A stretch of 5,464 nt of DNA, taken from NCBI GenBank assembly GCA_025935435.1, contig JAICVH010000201.1, forward strand, positions 1 to 5,464, read 5' to 3'. A model generated the notes under the pieces. That model searched no databases. It was not told the DNA's origin and saw only the letters and a list, made by a program, of their open reading frames with translations. Shown piece after piece: positions 1 to 5,464 of this stretch. Source of the stretch: Burkholderiales bacterium. GTDB taxonomy: Bacteria > Pseudomonadota > Gammaproteobacteria > Burkholderiales > Casimicrobiaceae. Position 1 is the stretch's first letter. Each line of letters opens with the position of its first letter. Both the position numbers and the translations under genes were made by a program.

Positions 1-22
1 CCGGGATCACCGGACCAAGGTC

Positions 23-1072
23 ATGACGACATCCCAACGCACCACGCTTTCGCAGCGCCTCGATGCAGGCCCCGTCATCTGCGCCGAAGGCTACGTCTTC
101 GAACTCGAACGGCGCGGCTCCCTGCAGGCGGGCGCGTTCGTGCCCGAAGTGGTCCTCGAGCACCCCGAGGTCGTTACGCAGCTTCACCGCGATTTCGTCC
201 ACGCCGGCTCGGACGTCGTCGAGGCGCTCACTTACTATGCCCATCGCGAGAAGCTGCGCGTCATCGGCCGCGAAGGCGATCTCGAACCGATCAACCGGCG
301 CGCACTCGAGCTCGCACGTGCGGTCGCCGCCGAAACCGGTGCGTTGTTCGCCGGCGACATCTGCAACACCAATGTGTACGATCCCGCCGATGCGTCGACG
401 CACCGCGCAGTGCGCGCGATGTTCGAGGAGCAGGTCGGCTGGGCCGTCGACGCCGGTGTCGATTTCGTCATCGGCGAGACGTTCAGCTACGCCGAGGAGG
501 CGCTGATTGCGCTCGACGTGATCAAACGCGCACGGCAGGCGGCCGTGATTACGCTCGCGATCCACCAGGCCGACGTGACTCGCGAGAACTGGAACGTTGC
601 CGATGCCTGCAAGCGTCTGGCGGACGCGGGCGCCGACGTCGTCGGCTTGAATTGCATTCGCGGCCCGGCGACGATGATGCCGCTGTTGCGCGACATTCGC
701 GCGAAGGTCACGACGCACGTCGCTGCGCTGCCCGTTCCCTTCCGTACGAGCGAGCGCGAACCGTCGTTCCAGTCGTTGCGCGATTCGCACTGGCACGATA
801 CGCCGGGTGGGCGGCCGTTTCCCGTTGCGCTCGACCCGTTCACCTGCAATCGCTTCGAGATCGCCGACTTCGGTCGCCAGGCGGCCGCGATGGACATCCG
901 TTATCTCGGCGTCTGTTGCGGTGCGGGCCCGCATCACATCCGTGCACTGGCCGAGGCGGTCGGCAAACAGCCGCCGGCCAGCAAGTACTCGCCCGACATG
1001 TCGAAGCACGCGTTCCTCGGCTCGCACGAGCGAATTCCGAAGATCCAGAAGGACTACGCCGACAAGCTGTGA
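23..1072 (+). CDS. Homocysteine S-methyltransferase family protein, BHMT-like
   Basis: This is a 349-residue cytosolic zinc methyltransferase of the Pfam S-methyl_trans / BHMT family, expected to pass a methyl group from a small donor to homocysteine or a similar thiol. The three zinc-ligand cysteines are visible: C211 in GLNC, and C298-C299 in GVCCG near the end of the TIM barrel. N-terminal GYVFELERRG (residues 23-32) and REKL/INRRALELAR closely follow animal BHMT, and E152 in GETFSYAEEA matches the homocysteine-binding glutamate. The protein is shorter than human BHMT (406 residues), with a reduced C-terminal tail. The usual DGG near residue 21 reads AEG, and two betaine-contact aromatics appear replaced, so the methyl donor is uncertain. 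The ATG at 23 matches the family N-terminus, although its only purine-rich site (AAGG, 17-20) is very close and the frame stays open to the window edge. It converges on the regulator gene, overlapping it by 19 bp. Family is sure; exact substrate is not. Confidence 0.93.
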   Translation: MTTSQRTTLSQRLDAGPVICAEGYVFELERRGSLQAGAFVPEVVLEHPEVVTQLHRDFVHAGSDVVEALTYYAHREKLRVIGREGDLEPINRRALELARAVAAETGALFAGDICNTNVYDPADASTHRAVRAMFEEQVGWAVDAGVDFVIGETFSYAEEALIALDVIKRARQAAVITLAIHQADVTRENWNVADACKRLADAGADVVGLNCIRGPATMMPLLRDIRAKVTTHVAALPVPFRTSEREPSFQSLRDSHWHDTPGGRPFPVALDPFTCNRFEIADFGRQAAAMDIRYLGVCCGAGPHHIRALAEAVGKQPPASKYSPDMSKHAFLGSHERIPKIQKDYADKL

Positions 1073-2064
1073 CGTTCGTCGCTCGGCCGGCGCCCGTACA
1101 CGGTCCGGTAGCACCGGCTGAAGTGCGACGCCGAGGCGAATCCGCATGCGACGGCGATGTCCAGGATCGGCCGAGTCGTTTGCAGCAGCATCGTGCGCGC
1201 GCGGTCGAGACGGAGCTTCAGGTAGTGTTGGCTCGGGCTCGCGGCAAGATATTTCGCAAACAGCCGCTCGAGCTGACGCGGTGACAGCCTGACGCGCGCG
1301 GCGATTTCACGCACGGGCCGCGGTTCGTCGTGCGCCGTTTCCATGAACGCGATGGCCGCGATCAGCTTGTCGTTCGCAATGCCCAGGCGAGTCTGCACGG
1401 CCATCCGTTGCGGATCCTGCATGCTGCGGATGCGCGGATGAATGAACTGCTCGGAGACGTCGTTGGCGAGCGCGCGACCGTCGCGCTCGGTGATCAGATG
1501 CAGCATCATGTCCAGCGCGGCGGTTCCGCCCGAGCAGGTCCGCCGGTCGCCATCGACGACGAAAAGGTCGGATGTCGTGCGGATTCGCGGAAATTGCTCG
1601 GCGAAGGCGGCGAGGCTCTCCCAGTGCAGCGCGCACCGTCGGCCGTCGAGCAGCCCGGCTCGCGCCAGCACGTACGCGCCGAGACTGATACCCCCGACGG
1701 CGACGTTGCGACGGACGAGTGCACGCAGCCACTTGCCTGCGGCCGCGTCGCCGATCGCCGGTTCACGCGTACCCGCGCACACCAGCAACAGATCGATGCG
1801 GGCGCCATCATCGGGCGCCGCATGCACGGCGATGTCGAGGCCATTGCTCGCGCGCACCGGTGCAGCATCGCGCGAATAGAGTCGCCAGTCGAAGAGCCTT
1901 TCGCCGCGCAGGCGATTGGCGGCGCGCAGCGGCTCGATTGCGGATGCGAATGCCATCATCGGAAACTGCGGCACCAGATAAAAGCCGACGACGTAGGGCG
2001 CGCGATCCGGATGACCCACAGGGGCTGCGCGGTGGACGGGGCGCCTGCCCCGTTGCGCAGTCAC
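1054..2064 (-). CDS. GlxA-family transcriptional regulator (DJ-1/PfpI domain plus AraC-type HTH)
   Basis: This 336-residue DNA-binding regulator has a DJ-1/PfpI-like sensor domain (about residues 24-190) followed by an AraC/XylS double helix-turn-helix (about 235-330). Sensor hallmarks are AFASAIEPLRAANRL (38-52), RASNGLDI (71-78) and TCSGGTAALDMMLHLI (176-191). The HTH region shows VREIAARVRLSPRQLERLF (251-269) and the second helix pair DIAVACGFASASHFSRCYR (302-320). In the nucleophile elbow GGISLGA (124-130) serine stands where DJ-1 enzymes carry cysteine, consistent with ligand sensing rather than catalysis. The start is GTG; the dctM stop lies in frame 33 bp upstream with no earlier start codon, and GGCGG/GGTGA lies 8-14 nt ahead of it. 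Family members such as GbdR, CdhR and ArgR activate quaternary-amine or amino-acid catabolism in Pseudomonas. By position this one probably controls the TRAP operon and perhaps the methyltransferase; the effector cannot be read from sequence. Confidence 0.93.
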   Translation of the reverse strand: MTAQRGRRPVHRAAPVGHPDRAPYVVGFYLVPQFPMMAFASAIEPLRAANRLRGERLFDWRLYSRDAAPVRASNGLDIAVHAAPDDGARIDLLLVCAGTREPAIGDAAAGKWLRALVRRNVAVGGISLGAYVLARAGLLDGRRCALHWESLAAFAEQFPRIRTTSDLFVVDGDRRTCSGGTAALDMMLHLITERDGRALANDVSEQFIHPRIRSMQDPQRMAVQTRLGIANDKLIAAIAFMETAHDEPRPVREIAARVRLSPRQLERLFAKYLAASPSQHYLKLRLDRARTMLLQTTRPILDIAVACGFASASHFSRCYRTVYGRRPSDERHSLSA

Positions 2065-2074
2065 GGTGCGTTCA

Positions 2075-2080
2075 CCGCCT
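2075..2080 (-). promoter_or_regulatory. Candidate ribosome binding site for the GTG-started regulator
   Basis: On the minus strand AGGCGG lies 10 nt upstream of the GTG at 2064, inside the 33-bp gap after dctM. It is a moderate Shine-Dalgarno match. It supports the GTG as the start, since no ATG in frame lies between the dctM stop and residue 36, which is already inside the conserved sensor domain. Confidence 0.45.
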
Positions 2081-2097
2081 GCTCGCCGCGACGTGCG

Positions 2098-3378
2098 CTA
2101 CTTCATCAAACCCGGCAGCCACAGCGACAGTGCGGGAATGTAGGTGACGAGCAGAAGCGCGAGGCACATCGCGCCATAGAACGGCCACAGCTCCTTCGAC
2201 ACCTGCTCCATCGTGACCTTGCCGATCGCGCAGCCGACGAACAGCGTCGGCCCTACCGGCGGCGTGATCAGGCCGATGCCGAGGTTCAGGATCATGACCA
2301 TCCCGAAATGCACGGGATCGATGCCGAGCTTCAGGATCACCGGCATGAAGATCGGCGTGCAGATCAGCAGCATCGGTGCAAGATCCATGAACGTGCCGAG
2401 CAGCAGCAGCAGGATGTTCGCGAGCAGCAGGAACACGTACTTGTTCTCGGAGATGCTGAGGAAGAAGTACGTGACCTTCGCCGGAATCTGCATGATCGCC
2501 ATCATGTAGCCGAACGACACCGAGAAGCCGATCAGCATCATCACCATCGCGACGGTCTTGACCACGCGGTGCACGAGGCGCGGCAATTCGCGCCACTGGT
2601 AATCCCGATAGACGAGGAACGTCACCAGGAACGCGTACACGCATGCGACGGCCGCCGATTCGGTCGGCGTGAACACGCCCGAGAGGATGCCGCCCATGAT
2701 GATCACGACCGTCACGAGGCCCCACAGTGCGTCCCGGACGATCTTCGGCACTTCGCGCAGCGGCACCGGTTCCGACACCGGCAGCTGGCGTCGATGCGCG
2801 GTCCAGATGACGAGCCCGATCAGACAAGCGCCGAACAGCGCACCGGGCAGGATCCCGGCGAGAAACAGGTGCGCAACCGACACGGTACCGCCGGCGGCGA
2901 TCGAATAGATCACCGCGTTGTGCGACGGCGGGATCATCAGCGCCTGCACCGAACCGCAGATCGTCACGTTGGTCGCGAAGATGCGCGGATAGCCGGCCTT
3001 GATCATCTGCGGAATCATCACCGAGCCGATCGACGCCGTATCGGCGACCGACGAGCCGGAGATGCAGCCGAACAGCGTGCTCGCCAGCACATTGACGATC
3101 GCAAGTCCGCCGCGGATGAAACCGACGAACACCTTGGCGAGATTGACGAGACGCGTCGCCATGCCGCCTTCCGCCATGATGCCGCCTGCCAGCACGAAAA
3201 AGGGGATCGCCAGCAGCGCGAAGTCGTCGGTGCCATCCGAAATTTTCAGCATCACCGCTTCGAGCGGGATGTCGACGTAGATGGCTGCGACGAGCGCCGA
3301 CAATCCCAGCGCGTACGCGACGGGCAGTCCCAGCGCGCAAAGCAGCGCGAACGAGCCGAGCAGCACCAGAATGTCCAT
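2098..3378 (-). CDS. dctM: TRAP transporter large permease subunit DctM
   Basis: This 426-residue inner-membrane protein is the ion-coupled transport subunit of a tripartite ATP-independent periplasmic transporter and matches the family's usual length of about 425-430. It is almost wholly hydrophobic, with about a dozen membrane segments and re-entrant loops. Family motifs occur in order: the SGSSVADTASIGSVMIPQM segment (107-125), GYPRIFATNV (129-138), MIPPSH (148-153), GVFTPTESAAVA (234-245), LGTFMDLAPM (327-336) and GLITPPVGPTLFVG (369-382). These loops hold the sodium and substrate sites in characterised members such as SiaM/HiSiaQM; the substrate itself is normally set by the binding protein. 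The ATG at 3378 begins 2 bp after the dctQ stop, so translation is probably coupled, with GGCGGAG in the dctQ tail as a possible ribosome site. A GlxA-type regulator follows after 33 bp. Identity is secure; the transported solute is unknown. Confidence 0.97.
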   Translation of the reverse strand: MDILVLLGSFALLCALGLPVAYALGLSALVAAIYVDIPLEAVMLKISDGTDDFALLAIPFFVLAGGIMAEGGMATRLVNLAKVFVGFIRGGLAIVNVLASTLFGCISGSSVADTASIGSVMIPQMIKAGYPRIFATNVTICGSVQALMIPPSHNAVIYSIAAGGTVSVAHLFLAGILPGALFGACLIGLVIWTAHRRQLPVSEPVPLREVPKIVRDALWGLVTVVIIMGGILSGVFTPTESAAVACVYAFLVTFLVYRDYQWRELPRLVHRVVKTVAMVMMLIGFSVSFGYMMAIMQIPAKVTYFFLSISENKYVFLLLANILLLLLGTFMDLAPMLLICTPIFMPVILKLGIDPVHFGMVMILNLGIGLITPPVGPTLFVGCAIGKVTMEQVSKELWPFYGAMCLALLLVTYIPALSLWLPGLMK

Positions 3379-3380
3379 CG

Positions 3381-3911
3381 CTACTCGAGCTCCGCCGCCT
3401 GGTCATGGAACATGTACGACGTCTTCGGCGCTTCGCCGAGCCACACCTTTTCCACGATGAACAGCAGCGTCAACAGGCCGGCGAGCGGAATCGGCAGGTA
3501 GACGATTGCCTGCGACAGCACCGGGAATTCCGCCATCGTCTGGAAGCGCGTGATCATGCACAGGTTGATGCCGTACGCGAGCATGAACAGCGCCGTCGCC
3601 GCCATGCAGGCATCGATCGCCCAGCGCATCGCACGTCGCGTCTTCGGCGCGACCGCGTTCAGCAGCGCTTCGACCGCGACGTGGACGTTCGCGCGGTAGA
3701 CGGCCGCGCCGCCGAGAAACGAGAACATCACCATCATCACGACCGACGCGGGCTCGGGCCATGACAGCGGCGCGTTCAGCACGTAGCGCATGAACACGCC
3801 GAGCGGAATGATCAGCGTGATGACGACGAGCGCGGTGCCGGACAAAACGATGCACGCGACGTACAGCCACTCCATCGCCTGCCGGTAATGCTGCCTGCCG
3901 GCGCCGGTCAT
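3381..3911 (-). CDS. dctQ: TRAP transporter small permease subunit DctQ
   Basis: This 176-residue inner-membrane protein is the small subunit that scaffolds DctM in a TRAP transporter. Four hydrophobic segments are visible at about residues 15-40, 55-75, 96-120 and 136-157. The DctQ signature is clear: GVFMRYVLNAPLSWPEPAS (38-56), followed by FLGGAAVYRANVHVAVEAL (65-83), the usual position of the conserved Arg-x-x-x-His stretch. I chose the ATG at 3911, preceded by GGGGG about 4-8 nt upstream. A TTG at 3944 would add 11 residues but starts inside the right flank of a strong hairpin, and an ATG at 3875 would still leave all membrane segments intact. The gene follows dctP by 76 bp and abuts dctM with 2 bp between stop and start. 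Function is confident from motifs and context; the exact start is the weak point. Confidence 0.93.
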   Translation of the reverse strand: MTGAGRQHYRQAMEWLYVACIVLSGTALVVITLIIPLGVFMRYVLNAPLSWPEPASVVMMVMFSFLGGAAVYRANVHVAVEALLNAVAPKTRRAMRWAIDACMAATALFMLAYGINLCMITRFQTMAEFPVLSQAIVYLPIPLAGLLTLLFIVEKVWLGEAPKTSYMFHDQAAELE

Positions 3912-3915
3912 CGGA

Positions 3916-3920
3916 CCCCC
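3916..3920 (-). promoter_or_regulatory. Candidate ribosome binding site for dctQ
   Basis: The minus strand reads GGGGGTCCG immediately before the ATG at 3911, a G-rich but imperfect Shine-Dalgarno sequence with short spacing. It favours this ATG over the upstream TTG at 3944, whose own leader would be sequestered in a GC-rich stem. Confidence 0.4.
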
Positions 3921-3943
3921 GGTTTGAGTTGTGCGGACAGGCA

Positions 3944-3975
3944 AAGGCGCCGGGTCCGTGCGGGCCCGGCGCCTT
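3944..3975 (-). terminator. Strong GC-rich hairpin between dctP and dctQ (attenuator or mRNA-stabilising element)
   Basis: The arms AAGGCGCCGGG and CCCGGCGCCTT pair perfectly over 11 bp (3944-3954 with 3965-3975). One A-C mismatch on the minus-strand transcript and two further G-C pairs close on a four-base loop GCAC. It begins 12 nt after the dctP stop and ends 32 nt before the dctQ ATG. On the minus strand only TTT follows the stem, so a fully efficient intrinsic terminator is unlikely. Partial termination, or protection of the dctP mRNA 3' end, would fit the need for far more binding protein than membrane subunits. On the plus strand the mismatch becomes a G-U pair, but no transcript is expected in that direction. 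The structure is seen; the role is inferred. Confidence 0.7.
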
Positions 3976-3987
3976 CGCGGCTACGAA

Positions 3988-4980
3988 CTACGCGGTTTCC
4001 TGGATGCGCTTCAGCAACGTTGCGTACTTGGAGCCGTACTTGTCGCGGATGGACTGCGTCGCCTTGTAGAACGCTTCCTTGTCGGCCTTGACGAATTGCA
4101 CGCCATGGCCCTTGAGCTTGGTCTCGGCGTCGCGAACCATCGCGTCCCACAACTGGCGCTGCTCCATTTGCGCCTCGCGCGAGAATTTCTTGAGCATCGC
4201 CTGGTCGTCCTTCGACAGCGTGTCCCACGTGCGCCTCGAGAACACGAAGATCTCGGGGATGATCAGGTGACCGGTAAGGCTGTACACCTTCTTCACCTGG
4301 TAGTGGTTCTGCGCGAGCACCGTCGGCTCGTTGTTCTCCGCGCCGTCGACGACGCCGGTTTGCAGTGCCTGGTAGAGCTCGTTGAAGCCCATCGCGACGC
4401 CGTTGCCGCCCATCGCGTTCATCGTCTCGACGAAGATCGGGTTACCCATCGTGCGGATCTTCATGCCCTTCAGATCGGCGGGCTTCGTCACCGGCTTGTC
4501 GGAATAGACGTTGCGCGTCCCCGCGTCCATCCAGCCGAGCACGATCAGCCGCGACGTCGGCGCGTTGGAAATCCGATCGAGCAGGTCCTGGCCGATCGGC
4601 CCGTCGATCACCTTGCGCATGTGCGCTTCGTCGCGGAAGATGAACGGCAGGTTGAACACATTCAGGTCGTCGACGACCGGCCCCATCGCCCCGACGGAAA
4701 TGCGGGCGATCTGCAGCGCGCCAACCTGCGCCTGCTCGATCATCTCCTTCTCGCCGCCGAGCTGCATCGACGGGAACATCTGGATCGAGATGCGGCCGTT
4801 GGTCGCGCCCTCGAGCTTCTTGCCCATCCGCTGCACCGCCTCAACGGTCGGATAACCAAGCGGATGCACGTCCGACGCCTTCCACACCATCTTGTCCTGC
4901 GCGCTGCTCATGCCTGGCACACCAGCCGCCGCGACGGCCAGCGACGAACCGCAAAGCTTCACGAAATCGCGTCGTTTCAT
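3988..4980 (-). CDS. dctP: TRAP transporter periplasmic solute-binding protein DctP
   Basis: This 330-residue periplasmic protein captures solute and delivers it to DctQM. The N-terminus MKRRDFVKL, a hydrophobic stretch (about 11-21) and a likely cleavage at SSA-QD (27/28) form a signal peptide. The twin arginines resemble a Tat motif (RRxFxK), so folded export is plausible. DctP-family features follow: the LPFIFRDEAHMRKVIDG segment (111-127), GTRNVYSDKPVTKPADLKGMKIRTM (154-178) and the ALQTGVVDGAENN stretch (205-217). R176 in KIR matches the family's key arginine that salt-bridges a substrate carboxylate, and N217 occupies the usual ligand-contact stretch. This implies a carboxylate-bearing ligand such as an organic or sugar acid, but I cannot name it. 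The ATG at 4980 has an excellent AGGAGG site. It is first of the three TRAP genes, preceded by 94 bp and then the hydrolase gene on the same strand. Confidence 0.96.
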   Translation of the reverse strand: MKRRDFVKLCGSSLAVAAAGVPGMSSAQDKMVWKASDVHPLGYPTVEAVQRMGKKLEGATNGRISIQMFPSMQLGGEKEMIEQAQVGALQIARISVGAMGPVVDDLNVFNLPFIFRDEAHMRKVIDGPIGQDLLDRISNAPTSRLIVLGWMDAGTRNVYSDKPVTKPADLKGMKIRTMGNPIFVETMNAMGGNGVAMGFNELYQALQTGVVDGAENNEPTVLAQNHYQVKKVYSLTGHLIIPEIFVFSRRTWDTLSKDDQAMLKKFSREAQMEQRQLWDAMVRDAETKLKGHGVQFVKADKEAFYKATQSIRDKYGSKYATLLKRIQETA

Positions 4981-5074
4981 GCTGCCTCCTCTCCCATGGG
5001 GTCCGTGCTACGGGCCGTGAGCTTAGAGGAATCCGGTGCGTCGCGAAAGGGCGCGGGACGGGCGGCGCGCGGCT
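4981..5074 (-). promoter_or_regulatory. dctP leader with strong Shine-Dalgarno; likely regulatory spacer
   Basis: The 94-bp gap between the hydrolase stop and dctP carries AGGAGG at 4985-4990 (minus strand), 4 nt before the dctP ATG, the best ribosome site in the window. An 8-bp palindrome CCCATGGG lies just upstream of it. No convincing -35/-10 pair or terminator with a T-tract is visible, so this could be a read-through spacer or could hold an activator-dependent promoter. I cannot tell which. Confidence 0.5.
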
Positions 5075-5464
5075 TTAGAACTTCACGTCGGCGAGCGTCG
5101 TCAGCGTGACCGCGTTGCCGAAGGTCGGCGCGTTCACCAGATGCCATGCCGTGTACTGCTCGGCATACGGCGTATCGGCCGACATCCCGTCGACCGGAAG
5201 GACGACCTGCAGCTTGCGCGCGATCGCACCGCTCGCCGTGTACAGGACCGCGCCGTGCGCCGCGGCGCCGACGACGATCACCGTCTTCACGTTATGGCTT
5301 TTCAGGAACGACTCGAGCTCGGTGCCGACGAACTTGTCGACACCGGCGAGCGCAACCGGCTCGTTCGAAAGCGGGGCGAGGTCCTTGGGCAGGTCCTCGG
5401 GCTTGCCGCCGCCACCGAGCGTGAACGCGACCGGCACGCCCGCATCCCGCGCCGCGGCGAGCAG
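5075..5464 (-). CDS. Isochorismatase-like (cysteine hydrolase superfamily) protein, 5' part outside the window
   Basis: The visible C-terminal 129 residues belong to an isochorismatase/nicotinamidase-fold hydrolase; the reading frame runs open through the right edge, so the N-terminus and its catalytic aspartate are not visible. LLAAARDAGVPVAF is the typical strand and helix preceding the active-site loop. VDKFVGTELESFL carries the family lysine (codon 5333-5335), and VIVVGAAAHGAVLYTASGA is the nucleophile-loop region. There the usual cysteine is alanine (codon 5249-5251), and the AH pair resembles EntB-type isochorismatases, which also lack the cysteine. The tail MSADTPYAEQYTAWHL is a conserved active-site cap in one uncharacterised subgroup. 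A GTG at 5437 could be misread as a start but lies in the middle of the fold. The gene is 94 bp upstream of dctP on the same strand, so it may share the operon and act on the imported compound. The reaction is unknown. Confidence 0.85.
   Translation of the reverse strand: MLAAARDAGVPVAFTLGGGGKPEDLPKDLAPLSNEPVALAGVDKFVGTELESFLKSHNVKTVIVVGAAAHGAVLYTASGAIARKLQVVLPVDGMSADTPYAEQYTAWHLVNAPTFGNAVTLTTLADVKF

Noticed and set aside
1105..1117. Small inverted repeat CCGGT-AGC-ACCGG near the end of the regulator gene, considered as a terminator for the methyltransferase
   Set aside because: The stem is only 5 bp, has no T-tract and lies inside the regulator's coding sequence; chance is sufficient.
2072..3406. 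444-codon minus-strand frame overlapping dctM in another phase
   Set aside because: Arg-rich and without membrane segments, while the alternative phase gives a full-length DctM with all its motifs.
1330..3501. Very long plus-strand open frame (723 codons) antisense to the regulator, dctM and part of dctQ
   Set aside because: Its translation is low-complexity, rich in Arg, His, Asp and Gln, with no recognisable domain. It is the mirror of GC-rich codon use in genes whose minus-strand products have clear family motifs along their whole length.
3912..3944. TTG at 3944 as the dctQ start
   Set aside because: It would place the start in the hairpin base with no ribosome site; the added 11 residues are not part of any DctQ motif, and the ATG at 3911 is better placed.
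5001..5070. Candidate promoter and terminator elements in the hydrolase-dctP gap (GCGCG/CGCGC arms, TTTCGC and TCTAAG boxes)
   Set aside because: The arms are short with a large loop, and the boxes have poor consensus and 15-bp spacing; not above chance in this base composition.
3931..5109. Long plus-strand open frame (392 codons) opposite dctP
   Set aside because: Same antisense artefact: an Arg/His/Leu-rich translation without motifs, opposite a well-supported dctP.

Overview
This GC-rich window encodes five complete or nearly complete genes and one gene cut by the right edge. GC-ending codons, GTG/TTG-type start ambiguity and protein signatures suggest a betaproteobacterium of the Burkholderia type. 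That placement is an inference from protein style and base composition, because no rRNA or other marker gene is present.

Layout: on the plus strand, 23-1072 encodes a homocysteine S-methyltransferase-family protein closely resembling betaine-homocysteine methyltransferase (BHMT). Everything else lies on the minus strand and reads from right to left. First comes the C-terminal part of an isochorismatase-like hydrolase (5464 down to 5075). It is followed by a complete three-gene TRAP transporter: the periplasmic binding protein dctP (4980-3988), the small membrane subunit dctQ (about 3911-3381) and the large membrane subunit dctM (3378-2098). Last is a GlxA/AraC-family transcriptional regulator (2064-1054), whose 3' end overlaps the end of the methyltransferase gene by 19 bp in a convergent arrangement. 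Coding density is very high. The only non-coding stretches are about 94 bp before dctP, about 76 bp between dctP and dctQ (holding a strong GC-rich hairpin) and 33 bp between dctM and the regulator.

How the genes may work together: dctP-dctQ-dctM form one ion-gradient-driven uptake system for a small solute, probably an organic or sugar acid or another carboxylate. The regulator follows dctM closely enough to be co-transcribed, and the hydrolase precedes dctP on the same strand, so all five may form one operon or regulon for uptake and first-step processing of one compound. GlxA-type regulators of known function often respond to amino-acid or quaternary-amine compounds, and the convergent neighbour is a BHMT-like methyltransferase. 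A link to methylated-amine (betaine-like) metabolism is therefore a reasonable but unproven hypothesis. Three proteins depart from family norms at key sites: the methyltransferase lacks some homocysteine- and betaine-contacting residues, the hydrolase lacks its usual nucleophilic cysteine, and the regulator's DJ-1-like domain has serine at the nucleophile elbow. I saw no mobile element, CRISPR array, tRNA or rRNA.
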